Shown piece after piece: positions 53,897 through 62,321 of a DNA stretch of 64,000 bases (within the stretch, counting starts at the first letter, position 1; each line of letters begins with the position of its first letter). The translations under genes were made by a program, and so were the position numbers. Below the pieces are notes generated by a model. It had not been told where the DNA came from, did no database searches, and saw only the letters and a program-made list of their open reading frames with translations. The DNA comes from Lachnospiraceae bacterium UBA2864 (GTDB lineage: Bacteria; Bacillota; Clostridia; Lachnospirales; Lachnospiraceae): positions 1 through 64,000 of the forward strand of contig DEFA01000045.1 in the NCBI GenBank assembly GCA_002350525.1, read 5' to 3'.

Positions 53897-54133
53897 ATGA
53901 ATCCGATTGATATGCTGCAGCTTGGTGCGAAAGTACAGACATTTAAGGAACAGCATCCGCGCTTTCCGGCGTTTATTAAGAAGGTCGGCAAAGAGGCTGT
54001 TGCGGAAGGCGCAATAATGGAAGTGAAGATTACGTCGGTTGAGGGTCAGGACTATGTTACAAATCTCAGACTGACAGCGGATGATATAGATCTTTTAAGA
54101 ATGATTTTCGGAGGTAAATCCGACGATAACTAA
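53897..54133 (+). CDS. Small cytoplasmic protein of unknown function
   Basis: This 78-residue protein (MNPIDMLQLGAKVQTFKEQ...) has a helical first half and a beta-rich second half (IMEVKITSVEGQDYVTNLRL), with no signal peptide. AAAAGGGGAAATGT precedes the ATG. I do not recognise it, but size, ribosome site and intact frame support a real gene. Confidence 0.68.
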   Translation: MNPIDMLQLGAKVQTFKEQHPRFPAFIKKVGKEAVAEGAIMEVKITSVEGQDYVTNLRLTADDIDLLRMIFGGKSDDN

Positions 54134-54241
54134 AAATATAAGACTGAAATCCTGAAAATCACAGTCAATAATATCAAAAAAAACTTAATGAATTCTTAAA
54201 AATTGGTCAAAAGTTCCAAAATTAAAAAAACTTTAAAAAAC

Positions 54242-54270
54242 TTGTTGCATAATACAGAAGCTTGTAATAT
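54242..54270 (+). promoter_or_regulatory. Promoter of the tRNA-Lys gene
   Basis: TTGTTG (54242-54247), a 17-base spacer and TAATAT (54265-54270), about 40 bases before the mature tRNA. Confidence 0.65.
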
Positions 54271-54310
54271 ACTAACGGAGTGCTTTTGAAAAGCACCTCG
54301 TAAATATTAC

Positions 54311-54383
54311 GGGCCGCTAGCTCATTTGGTAGAGCACCTGACTCTTAATCAGGGTGTGCGGGGTTCGAGCCCCCGGCGGCCCA
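54311..54383 (+). tRNA. tRNA-Lys (anticodon CTT)
   Basis: A complete cloverleaf: acceptor GGGCCGC/GCGGCCC, D arm GCTC/GAGC, anticodon stem CCTGA/TCAGG with loop CTCTTAA, variable GTGTG, T stem CGGGG/CCCCG with loop TTCGAGC. The discriminator is A and CCA is not encoded. The CTT anticodon reads AAG lysine codons. Confidence 0.96.
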
Positions 54384-54397
54384 CTCCAGGAGGGCTG

Positions 54398-54438
54398 AGG
54401 ACTTTGTGTAGACAAGGTTTTTGGCTCTTTATTTTTTT
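54398..54438 (+). terminator. Possible terminator after tRNA-Lys
   Basis: GACTTTGT (54400-54407) can pair with ACAAGGTT (54412-54419), partly by wobbles, around GTAG. A T-rich stretch follows with TTTATTTTTTT further on. Confidence 0.5.
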
Positions 54439-54481
54439 AAAAAAGTAACACGGGGGTTTTAAAAAGAAGGAGGTATTTATC

Positions 54482-55267
54482 GTGTTTTGTAACAATTGCG
54501 GAAATCAGGTAGCAGACGGTTCGGCGTTCTGTAACGTTTGCGGAGCTCAGATCCCACAAATGAATTACAGTCAGCCTCAGGGACCTCAGGGTCCGCAGGG
54601 ACCACAGGGTCCAATCGGTCCACAGGGACCACAGGCACCTCAGCCACAGGCAGGGTCTCAGTATGATCCCGATCAGACATTCAGTGCACAGCCACAGCAG
54701 TTTGCTCAGCCACAGCAGCAGTTTACACAGCCACAGCAGTTCGGTCAGCCGACGGCTCCGAAAGCTCCGGCACAGTTCCCTGCAGGTGCAAGCTTTGATG
54801 TGACGGGACTCACAAGCACACTTGCGGCAGATAAGATGTCATATCTTACTCTTGGCGGTGCGGCACTTGTATTTCTTTCAGCTATAATTCCGGCATGGGC
54901 ATCTGTCAGCGTGCTTGGATTTAAAGAAACTGTCGGCCTTTGGTCACTCGGTTTCTTCTATGTAATAATGGCGTTATTGTATCTGATACTTCCTCTTTGT
55001 GTTGTTGCTCTCAGATTCAGAATACTTAACATTGGATTCCTTGAAAAGTTCAAGAGCCTTCCAAACAGTACATTCTATGTACCTGGTGTTCTGCTTTTCT
55101 TCTTTATCATAATATCTATTGCTATAATGAGAGCAGTAGGCGGAGATTATTCCGGATTTGCAAAGGTCAGCTTCAGCGTATCATGGTTCCTGGCACTTCT
55201 CGGAGTCGGCGGAATAACAGCAGAGGCAGTTATCAAGTACATCAACAAGCAGGATTACTATGCATAA
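54482..55267 (+). CDS. Zinc-ribbon membrane protein with GPQ repeats
   Basis: This 261-residue protein starts at GTG (54482), 8 bases after a perfect AAGGAGGT. The zinc ribbon (CNNCGNQVADGSAFCNVCG, 3-21) leads to about seven Gly-Pro-Gln collagen-like triplets (about 32-55) and Gln/Pro/Phe repeats to about 95. Four predicted helices (about 120-250) follow. Zinc-ribbon plus membrane-domain proteins are frequent in Firmicutes with unknown functions. The GPQ region is cytoplasmic by this topology, so a true collagen helix is doubtful. Confidence 0.78.
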   Translation: MFCNNCGNQVADGSAFCNVCGAQIPQMNYSQPQGPQGPQGPQGPIGPQGPQAPQPQAGSQYDPDQTFSAQPQQFAQPQQQFTQPQQFGQPTAPKAPAQFPAGASFDVTGLTSTLAADKMSYLTLGGAALVFLSAIIPAWASVSVLGFKETVGLWSLGFFYVIMALLYLILPLCVVALRFRILNIGFLEKFKSLPNSTFYVPGVLLFFFIIISIAIMRAVGGDYSGFAKVSFSVSWFLALLGVGGITAEAVIKYINKQDYYA

Positions 55268-55293
55268 TAGTATAACTTAAGGATAAACATTAC

Positions 55294-55324
55294 GGCGCCA
55301 TACTCTTAAGGGTATGGCGCTTTT
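55294..55324 (+). terminator. Terminator before mnmE
   Basis: GCGCCATAC pairs with GTATGGCGC around TCTTAAGG, then TTTT; it lies just 13 bases before the mnmE start codon. Confidence 0.85.
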
Positions 55325-55336
55325 GCGAGGAAATGT

Positions 55337-56701
55337 ATGAAGGACAGCGATACCATATGTGCCATAGCCACGGGAATGGGGCAGTCGGCTATAGGAATCA
55401 TACGAATCAGCGGTGATGAGGCTATAGAAAAGGCTGACAGAATATTCCGCGGAAAGCGTAAACTGTCTGAAATGGACAGCTTTACTGCGGCTTTCGGCAG
55501 CATTTATGACGGTAACAGAAAAATGGATGAAGTCATAGCTCTTGTTATGCGCGGACCTCATACCTATACAACAGAAGATACTGTTGAGTTGGACTGCCAC
55601 GGCGGTCCTCTTGTCATGAGAAGGGTCGTAGAGCTTCTGATAAAGGAAGGTATCCGTCCGGCCGAACCGGGTGAGTTTACGAAGAGAGCATTCCTCGGTG
55701 GAAGAATAGATATGACAGAAGCGGAAGCGGTTATGGATGTGATAAGTGCTGAAAATGATATGGCACTCGCATCTTCACTTGAACAGCTTTCCGGAAGTCT
55801 CAGAGATAAAACAGTCAGTCTGAGGGACAGAATCCTTCATGAGACCGCATTTATAGAGTCCGCTATAGATGATCCGGAGAATTACAGTCTGGACGGCTAT
55901 AGTGAGAAACTGGATGAGATAATAGAAGGTCTGTATGAGGAAATAAATGCTCTTATCAGTACAGGTGATGAAGGACGTATCATCCGCGAAGGAATCAGAA
56001 CTGCCATAGTCGGAAGACCGAACGTTGGAAAATCCTCCATCATGAATATGCTGACGGGAACAGACAGAGCTATAGTGACGGATATAGAAGGAACCACGAG
56101 AGATACTCTTGAAGAATATATAAATCTCGGTGGTATAACCCTTAAACTTATAGATACGGCAGGCATCAGGGATACGGAGGATGTGGTTGAGAAGATCGGC
56201 GTAGACAGAGCCATAGAATCTATGGAAGCGGCGGATCTCATCATGCTTGTACTTGACAGTTCCGAGTCTCTTACCGATAATGACAAAGAACTGATACGTA
56301 GACTTCATAACAGGAAGTATATAATCCTTATCAATAAAAGCGACCTTGAGCCGAAGATTGATATGTCTGAGCTGAACGAGCTAAGTAACGTGCTCCTCAT
56401 TTCGGCAAAGAGCGGGCAGGGACTTGACGATATCAGAAATACCGTAAGAGAAATGTTCTTTAAGAACGAGATTGATTTTAACAATCAGTTATATATAACA
56501 AATGCAAGGCACAGGGCAGCCCTGGTGCGCGCGGCGGAAAGCCTCGGACGAGTCAGAGAGAGTATCGGTGCGGGAGTCGGCGAAGATTTCTTCACCATAG
56601 ATATGATGGCGGCCTATGAATCGCTGGGCGAGATCATCGGAGAAACTCTGGAGGATGATCTGGCCGATAAAATATTTAGAGAATTTTGTATGGGAAAGTG
56701 A
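55337..56701 (+). CDS. mnmE: tRNA modification GTPase MnmE
   Basis: This 454-residue GTPase works with MnmG to install cmnm5 groups at the wobble uridine of certain tRNAs. The N-terminal tetrahydrofolate-binding domain has GMGQSAIGIIRISG. The G domain has GRPNVGKSS near 222, the DIEGTTRDT switch near 245, DTAGIR near 272 and NKSD near 333. The C-terminal FCMGK carries the catalytic cysteine. All motifs are intact. GAGGAAATGT precedes the ATG. It is followed by a hairpin-rich spacer before mnmG. Confidence 0.97.
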   Translation: MKDSDTICAIATGMGQSAIGIIRISGDEAIEKADRIFRGKRKLSEMDSFTAAFGSIYDGNRKMDEVIALVMRGPHTYTTEDTVELDCHGGPLVMRRVVELLIKEGIRPAEPGEFTKRAFLGGRIDMTEAEAVMDVISAENDMALASSLEQLSGSLRDKTVSLRDRILHETAFIESAIDDPENYSLDGYSEKLDEIIEGLYEEINALISTGDEGRIIREGIRTAIVGRPNVGKSSIMNMLTGTDRAIVTDIEGTTRDTLEEYINLGGITLKLIDTAGIRDTEDVVEKIGVDRAIESMEAADLIMLVLDSSESLTDNDKELIRRLHNRKYIILINKSDLEPKIDMSELNELSNVLLISAKSGQGLDDIRNTVREMFFKNEIDFNNQLYITNARHRAALVRAAESLGRVRESIGAGVGEDFFTIDMMAAYESLGEIIGETLEDDLADKIFREFCMGK

Positions 56702-56852
56702 TTGCCCTTTCTTTGAAAGGGCAATCATCCTGAACGAAGTGAAGGATACCCCTGCGAAGCAGGGAACATACGCGAAGCGTATGAAAAAACAAGCAAAGCG
56801 AAGTTTTTTAGTACAAGAAAGTGATCGCATCGCCCTTTCTTTGAAAGGGCGA
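56700..56852. repeat. Hairpin chain between mnmE and mnmG, flanked by identical palindromes
   Basis: The same 19-base palindrome, GCCCTTTCTTTGAAAGGGC, occurs at 56704-56722 and 56832-56850, each inside a longer perfect stem (12 and 10 pairs, loop TTT). Between them lie CCCTGC-GAA-GCAGGG (56750-56764), CATACGC-GAA-GCGTATG (56767-56783) and AAAAAAC...GTTTTTT (56784-56809). The first stem starts inside the mnmE stop codon. Confidence 0.85.
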
Positions 56853-56867
56853 CCATTGGTTATAATT

Positions 56868-58856
56868 ATGAACGTAGAAGAAACCTATGACATTGTAATA
56901 ATCGGTGCGGGACATGCGGGCTGCGAAGCAGCACTGGCGTCTGCAAGACTTGGATTTGAAACCATTATGTTTACCGTCAGCATGGACAGTGTGGCACTTA
57001 TGCCATGTAATCCCAATATCGGCGGAAGTTCCAAGGGACATTTGGTCCGCGAGATAGATGCACTCGGCGGAGAGATGGGTAAGAATATCGACAAGACATT
57101 CATCCAGTCCAAGATGTTGAATGTATCCAAGGGTCCTGCGGTGCATTCTCTTCGTGCACAGGCTGATAAAGGCGAATATACCAAGCAGATGAGAATGACT
57201 CTTATGAGAGAGCCTCATCTTACGGTAAGACAGGCTGAAGTTACGGAGCTTCTTACAGAGGAAATCGAAGGTGCTCCGAACACGGATTCGAATACATCGC
57301 CAAAGAGACGTGTCACAGGCGTAAGGACATTTTCGGGAGCAATATATCATGCAAGGGCGGTGGTTCTTTGTACGGGCGTATATCTGAAAGCAAGATGCAT
57401 ATACGGCGATACGATCTATGAGACGGGACCTAACGGACTTATGGCTGCAACGGGGCTTTCGGCGTCTCTTGAAGCATCCGGAGTCGGGCTCAGAAGATTT
57501 AAGACCGGAACTCCACCGAGAATTGACAGAAAGTCGGTTGATTTCTCAAAAATGTCGGAGCAGAAAGGCGACGAGCATATCCAGCCTTTCTCTTTTACAA
57601 ACAGAGAAGAGGATATTATGAGAGACCAGATATCCTGCTGGCTTACATATACAAATGAAGAAACACATGATGTGATAAGAGAGAACATAGACCGTTCTCC
57701 GCTTTATTCGGGAGTTATTCACGGTACGGGACCGAGATACTGCCCATCCATCGAAGATAAAGTCATGAAATTCCCGGATAAGACGAGACATCAGCTGTTC
57801 CTTGAACCGGAAGGCGAGTTTACTGATGAAATGTATCTCGACGGACTGTCATCATCCATGCCGGAAGATGTTCAGTACAGAATGGTTCATTCGGTTCCGG
57901 GACTTGAAAATGCAAAGATCGTAAGACCGGCCTATGCCATAGAGTATGACTGCATATCCGCGACAACTCTTAAACCGTCGCTTGAATCCAAAGCCGTGGA
58001 CGGACTCTTCTCCGCCGGACAGATGAATGGAAGCAGCGGTTATGAAGAAGCGGGCGCTCAGGGACTTATAGCAGGTATAAATGCAGCACGTAAACTGGCG
58101 GGTAAGGAACCAATCGTACTTTCGAGATCTGACGGATATATCGGGGTTCTTATAGACGACCTTGTAACAAAGGAGACAAGAGAGCCATACAGAATGATGA
58201 CAAGCCGTGCAGAATACAGACTGCTTCTCCGTCAGGATAATGCGGATCTTCGTCTTACCGATATCGGTCACGAGGTGGGACTTATAGATGATGAAAGATA
58301 TGACAGATTCTGCAAGAAACGTGAGATCATAGAATCCGAGATCGAGAGACTTAAGAGTACTTATGTCGGAGCCAACAAAAAACTTCAGGAATTCCTTGAT
58401 TCAAGAGGGTCCATGCCGATCGCAACAAGAGTTACGCTTGCGGATATTTTAAAACGACCTGAAATGAGTTATAATGATGTGGTGCGTCTCGGAGAACTTG
58501 CCGAAGAAGTATACGGAAAGCAGGATGAAACCGCAGAAGAAAGCGTGAAACCTGTATATGCCGAAGAAGCGGCTGAAGCTGCGGGACTTGATAAGACCGA
58601 GATTACCAGACAGATAGAGATACAGATAAAGTACGAAGGATATATAGAGAGACAGAAATCCCAGGTGGAGCATTTCAGAAAGATGGAACAGAAGAAGATT
58701 CCATCCGACATAAACTATGCCGATGTTAAGAATCTCCGCATCGAGGCTCGTCAGAAGCTCGAAGAGATAAGACCGGTTTCAATCGGTCAGGCATCCAGAA
58801 TATCCGGAGTATCACCGGCTGATATATCTATGCTGATGATCTATCTAAAAATGTAA
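56868..58856 (+). CDS. mnmG: tRNA modification FAD enzyme MnmG
   Basis: This 662-residue partner of MnmE binds FAD through IIGAGHAGCEAALASARLG near 10-28. Family segments PCNPNIGGSSKGHLVREIDALGG and GYEEAGAQGLIAGINAARK are present. It is longer than the usual roughly 630 residues because of two insertions, one near 128-140 (GAPNTDSNTSPKRR) and one near 545-575 rich in Ala/Glu. The ATG at 56868 matches the family start; the long frame upstream runs through the hairpin spacer and is not coding. No good ribosome site is visible (TTGGTTATAATT), which is unusual for a conserved gene. Confidence 0.95.
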   Translation: MNVEETYDIVIIGAGHAGCEAALASARLGFETIMFTVSMDSVALMPCNPNIGGSSKGHLVREIDALGGEMGKNIDKTFIQSKMLNVSKGPAVHSLRAQADKGEYTKQMRMTLMREPHLTVRQAEVTELLTEEIEGAPNTDSNTSPKRRVTGVRTFSGAIYHARAVVLCTGVYLKARCIYGDTIYETGPNGLMAATGLSASLEASGVGLRRFKTGTPPRIDRKSVDFSKMSEQKGDEHIQPFSFTNREEDIMRDQISCWLTYTNEETHDVIRENIDRSPLYSGVIHGTGPRYCPSIEDKVMKFPDKTRHQLFLEPEGEFTDEMYLDGLSSSMPEDVQYRMVHSVPGLENAKIVRPAYAIEYDCISATTLKPSLESKAVDGLFSAGQMNGSSGYEEAGAQGLIAGINAARKLAGKEPIVLSRSDGYIGVLIDDLVTKETREPYRMMTSRAEYRLLLRQDNADLRLTDIGHEVGLIDDERYDRFCKKREIIESEIERLKSTYVGANKKLQEFLDSRGSMPIATRVTLADILKRPEMSYNDVVRLGELAEEVYGKQDETAEESVKPVYAEEAAEAAGLDKTEITRQIEIQIKYEGYIERQKSQVEHFRKMEQKKIPSDINYADVKNLRIEARQKLEEIRPVSIGQASRISGVSPADISMLMIYLKM

Positions 58857-58938
58857 CTGTTCATCGGATTATGAGAACCGAAATAACGCGTAATATCTTT
58901 ATGTGATCCGATGGATAAGAAAAAACAGAGGACATAAA

Positions 58939-59901
58939 ATGAACTACATAGTATTTGACCTGGAATGGAACCAGAGCCCGATAGGACAGGCTGGTGAGCA
59001 TCCCAGAATGCCGTTCGAGATAATTGAGATCGGCGCAGTTAAGCTGGATGAAGACTACAGCATTGTGGATGAATTCTCCAGACTTGTGAAACCGAGGATC
59101 TATACAAAACTTCATAAGATCATAAAACAGATGCTTTCATATGACGAAAAGGATCTGAAACGGGACGGGGTACCTTTCAAACAGGCCTGCTCGGAGTTCC
59201 TGAAATGGTGCGGTGAGGATTCAGTATTCTGCACATGGGGACCTTCGGATTTATACTACCTGCAGAACAATATGGATTTCTATTATATGGATAAGTTTCC
59301 GTTTCCACTCAAGTTCTACAATATCCAGCAGATATTCGCGGATAAATACGATCCGGACGGAAACATATGGAAACTGGAAAAAGCTGTGGAAATGCTTGGA
59401 CTCGCTGAAGAAGAACCTTTCCATGCTGCAGTGAATGATGCCAGATATACGGCAAAGGTTCTGGAAAAAGCGGGACTCGGAGATATACTCGATAAATACA
59501 GTTTCGATATATACAGGCATCCTAAGAAGAGGGAAGAAAGGGTTGAAGCCTTCCACGACGGAAGGCTCGATGAGATTTCCGAAGAATTTCCTTCCAAGAG
59601 AGCCGCAATGGAAGATAAAGAGCTTTCGATGATAAGGTGTGTAAGATGCGGAAGGAAGACCGGTAAGAAATTGAAATGGTTCCCTGCAACCACAAGTACG
59701 GAAGTGGCCGTAGGTAAATGTCTCTACCACGGATATATGTCGGGATCCATTAAATGCAAGTCTGTTGGAGACAGTACAGACAACGTATTTATCATCAAAA
59801 AGACGATTCCTATATCTCGAAAAGAGTTTGAAGAGATTAAAGTAAAGGAACGTCAGGTTTACGAGAAGAAAAAAGAAAAAGAACGTAAAAAAAGAGCCTA
59901 G
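58939..59901 (+). CDS. DEDD-family 3'-5' exonuclease with zinc-binding C-terminus
   Basis: This 320-residue protein has an exonuclease domain with motif I DLEW (about 6-9), a central TWGPSDLYYLQ segment (motif II) and motif III HAAVNDARYTA near 165. This resembles KapD/ExoIII-type RNases. The C-terminal part has CVRCGRKTGKKLKW and C-LYHGY, a possible zinc ribbon, and a Lys-rich tail. The ATG at 58939 follows AGAGGACATAAA. It is convergent with rsmG and the two stop codons overlap. Confidence 0.8.
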   Translation: MNYIVFDLEWNQSPIGQAGEHPRMPFEIIEIGAVKLDEDYSIVDEFSRLVKPRIYTKLHKIIKQMLSYDEKDLKRDGVPFKQACSEFLKWCGEDSVFCTWGPSDLYYLQNNMDFYYMDKFPFPLKFYNIQQIFADKYDPDGNIWKLEKAVEMLGLAEEEPFHAAVNDARYTAKVLEKAGLGDILDKYSFDIYRHPKKREERVEAFHDGRLDEISEEFPSKRAAMEDKELSMIRCVRCGRKTGKKLKWFPATTSTEVAVGKCLYHGYMSGSIKCKSVGDSTDNVFIIKKTIPISRKEFEEIKVKERQVYEKKKEKERKKRA

Positions 59902-59917
59902 AGAGGCTCTTTTTTTA
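59893..59917. terminator. Bidirectional terminator shared by two convergent genes
   Basis: AGAGCC/GGCTCT with A-rich bases upstream and T7 downstream works on both strands; it overlaps both stop codons. Confidence 0.85.
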
Positions 59918-60623
59918 TGGCACCCGCTTTACGGGGATAAGCTTTCGGAGTAGGTTTTGATTTTTTGACCACTACGAAGCTTCTGGATATATCCGAATCC
60001 GGAAGCATGAAGATAGGTGAATCGCAAAGCTTTCCGCCGAGAACTTTAAGTGCATGTGAGGCACCTTCCAGTTCTTCTTTAATATCACCTGATTTATAAG
60101 CTATGAGAAGTCCTCCCGGTTTAACATACGGAAGACAGTATTCCGACAGAACGGGAAGTGATGCGACCGCTCTTGAGACAACCAGGTCGAAACCGTCGCG
60201 AAGCTTTGGATCGCGTGCACCGTCTTCGGCACGATTATGTATGGCGGTTATCCCTTCAAGTCCGAGCTCGGCGATAACTTCATTCAGGAAGTTGACTCTT
60301 TTCTGAAGAGAATCCAGAAGAGTTACTTTTATCTCCGGAAACATGATTTTAAGAGGAATGCCGGGGAAGCCCGCACCGGTACCTACATCTATGAGAGTGC
60401 ATTTTCCGGAAGAAAGCTTTTCTTTAAAAAGAGGTACGGCACTGTACACCGAGAGACTGTCCGCAAAGTGTTTTATCAGAAATTCATGTTCCTCCGTTAT
60501 GGCGGTGAGATTCATGACTTTGTTCTTTTCGACAACCATATGATAATACTTGTCCAGACGTGTTTCGGCTGTATCATTTGACGGTATATTCAGTTTTTCT
60601 AAAATTGTACTAAGATTTTCCAT
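59898..60623 (-). CDS. rsmG: 16S rRNA m7G527 methyltransferase RsmG
   Basis: This 241-residue minus-strand protein matches RsmG (GidB). It begins with a helical N-terminus containing YYHMVVEKNKVMNLTAI, has the SAM-binding motif LIDVGTGAGFPGIPLKI near 76, LLDSLQKRVNFL, and VVSRAVASLPVLSEY near 142. The basic tail is typical. In many Firmicutes it follows mnmG in the same direction; here it is inverted and separated by an exonuclease gene. Confidence 0.95.
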   Translation of the reverse strand: MENLSTILEKLNIPSNDTAETRLDKYYHMVVEKNKVMNLTAITEEHEFLIKHFADSLSVYSAVPLFKEKLSSGKCTLIDVGTGAGFPGIPLKIMFPEIKVTLLDSLQKRVNFLNEVIAELGLEGITAIHNRAEDGARDPKLRDGFDLVVSRAVASLPVLSEYCLPYVKPGGLLIAYKSGDIKEELEGASHALKVLGGKLCDSPIFMLPDSDISRSFVVVKKSKPTPKAYPRKAGAIKKEPL

Positions 60624-60668
60624 GCGATAATAATAAGATAATCTTAAGTATTTTTCAATAAAAAAGGT

Positions 60669-60696
60669 TTGACAAAAAGTGTAAAAATGATATCAT
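60669..60696 (+). promoter_or_regulatory. Promoter of the LCP gene
   Basis: TTGACA (60669-60674), a 16-base spacer and TATCAT (60691-60696). Confidence 0.7.
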
Positions 60697-60741
60697 CACT
60701 TTGTTATAGTATTTCAAATTTTTGTGAAGGGATAAGAGTTC

Positions 60742-62208
60742 ATGAAGGCAATTAAGGTCGTGGGCTGTATTTTGGCGGCTCTGCAATTTGTATTATCTGT
60801 TTTGTTTGTTTACCTTTTATATGTTACAAAGCTTATACCATTCAAGTGGATGGTGATCATAGCGGTTATAATGCTGCTGCTTCCTATAATTATAGTAATG
60901 ATGATGAAGGGAAAGAAAAGTTCGTACGTCGGAATTGTTCTTTCTGTAATAATGAGCGGTATTCTCTGTTATGGAGTTTTTCTTGTTAATTCAACCAACA
61001 GAACACTTGACACAGTTACTGACAGTAAGACAGAGGTTGAACAGGTAAATGTATATGTAAGCGCAGAAGATCCTGTTGATTCTATTAATATGGCGGTTGA
61101 TTCAGGATACAAATTCGGTATCATAAAAAACAGTGATTCTGAAAATGTAAATTCTATCATAAATCAGATCAACAGTGATTTCGGCACAGAGATAGGTGTT
61201 AAGGAATATGATTCCGTATATGATCTTGCCGTTGCATTTGAACTTGATAATATTCAGTCTTTTATCATCAATTCGGGAATGCTTGCGGTTCTCGAGAGCT
61301 CGGATAATTATGAGAATTATTCGGAAACTCTTAAGGTTATCATGGAGAAAGAGATTGAAACCCAGATTGAAGAGGTTGTAGAGGAAAAGCCTGCTTTCGA
61401 TAAGAACCGTTTCTGCATGTATATAAGCGGTATCGATACTTATGGTTCCGTAAATCAGAAGAGCCGTAGCGATGTTAATATCATAGCTGTTGTAAATACA
61501 GAGACAAGAACGATGCTTCTTGTTTCCACACCGAGAGATTATTATGTAGAGATGCCATGTATAAGCAACCAGAAGGATAAACTTACGCATGCGGGCGTCT
61601 TTGGTATAGATGCATCAATGGCTACTCTTGAGAGGCTTTATGATGTTGACCTTAACTATTACCTCAGAATGAATTTCTCGGGTTTTGAAGAGATTGTAGA
61701 TGAACTTGGAGGAATAGATGTATATTCCGAAGTTGGCTTTACAGCTATTACTGATGATGAGTTCCAGCAGGGATACAATCATCTTGATGGTAAGCATGCG
61801 CTTACATTTGCCCGAGAGAGAATGGCCTTCCTCAGCGGAGACAGACAGAGAGGTAACAACCAGATGGCTGTTATCAAAGCAATCGTAGAGAAGGTTGAGT
61901 CGTCGGATATGCTTAAAAACTATTCAAGCGTTATGGATTCTCTTGCCGGAACATTCCAGACAGATATGACGAAGGATGAGGTCGGTGAAATCGTACAGCA
62001 GATGCTTGAAGATATGAAGAGCTGGAATATCTATTCATACAGCGTAAGTGGTTCGGACGGAGAGGATGTCTGCAGTTCACTGGGTGCTGTAGGATATGTA
62101 ATGTACCCATATGAAAGTGATGTTTCTTTCGGTAAAGAGCTTATCCAGAAAGTGCTTGGCGATGGTTCTATCAGCCAGGAAGAGATTAATGAACATATGA
62201 ATCAGTAG
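60742..62208 (+). CDS. LytR-CpsA-Psr (LCP) family glycopolymer transferase
   Basis: This 488-residue protein has three N-terminal helices (about 5-90) and an outside accessory domain (about 100-210). The LCP domain (about 225-400) carries SRSDVNIIAVVN, the arginine motif STPRDYYV and ALTFARERMAFLSGDRQRGN. These conserved Arg and Asp residues bind the lipid pyrophosphate. Members attach teichoic acids or capsule polymers to peptidoglycan. A consensus promoter lies upstream and a very long hairpin follows. Confidence 0.92.
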   Translation: MKAIKVVGCILAALQFVLSVLFVYLLYVTKLIPFKWMVIIAVIMLLLPIIIVMMMKGKKSSYVGIVLSVIMSGILCYGVFLVNSTNRTLDTVTDSKTEVEQVNVYVSAEDPVDSINMAVDSGYKFGIIKNSDSENVNSIINQINSDFGTEIGVKEYDSVYDLAVAFELDNIQSFIINSGMLAVLESSDNYENYSETLKVIMEKEIETQIEEVVEEKPAFDKNRFCMYISGIDTYGSVNQKSRSDVNIIAVVNTETRTMLLVSTPRDYYVEMPCISNQKDKLTHAGVFGIDASMATLERLYDVDLNYYLRMNFSGFEEIVDELGGIDVYSEVGFTAITDDEFQQGYNHLDGKHALTFARERMAFLSGDRQRGNNQMAVIKAIVEKVESSDMLKNYSSVMDSLAGTFQTDMTKDEVGEIVQQMLEDMKSWNIYSYSVSGSDGEDVCSSLGAVGYVMYPYESDVSFGKELIQKVLGDGSISQEEINEHMNQ

Positions 62209-62227
62209 GATTACTATTCGCAGCCTA

Positions 62228-62280
62228 TGAGAAATTCAGCAAAACGTCCTGCTTGCAGGATGTTTTGCTGAATTTTCTCA
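62228..62280. terminator. Very long hairpin after the LCP gene
   Basis: The 53 bases form a near-perfect palindrome with arms of about 25 bases (TTCAGCAAAAC... with its complement). It has one wobble, one bulged T and a loop of only a few bases. T-rich bases at the 3' arm could give termination in the plus direction. Confidence 0.75.
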
Positions 62281-62321
62281 TATGGTATCCGATGAATAGT
62301 ATTACAAAAAGGGAGAATCGT

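Noticed and set aside
56616..56867. N-terminal extension of mnmG by 84 codons
   Set aside because: It runs through the end of mnmE and the hairpin chain. The MnmG family begins at the ATG at 56868 before the FAD motif.
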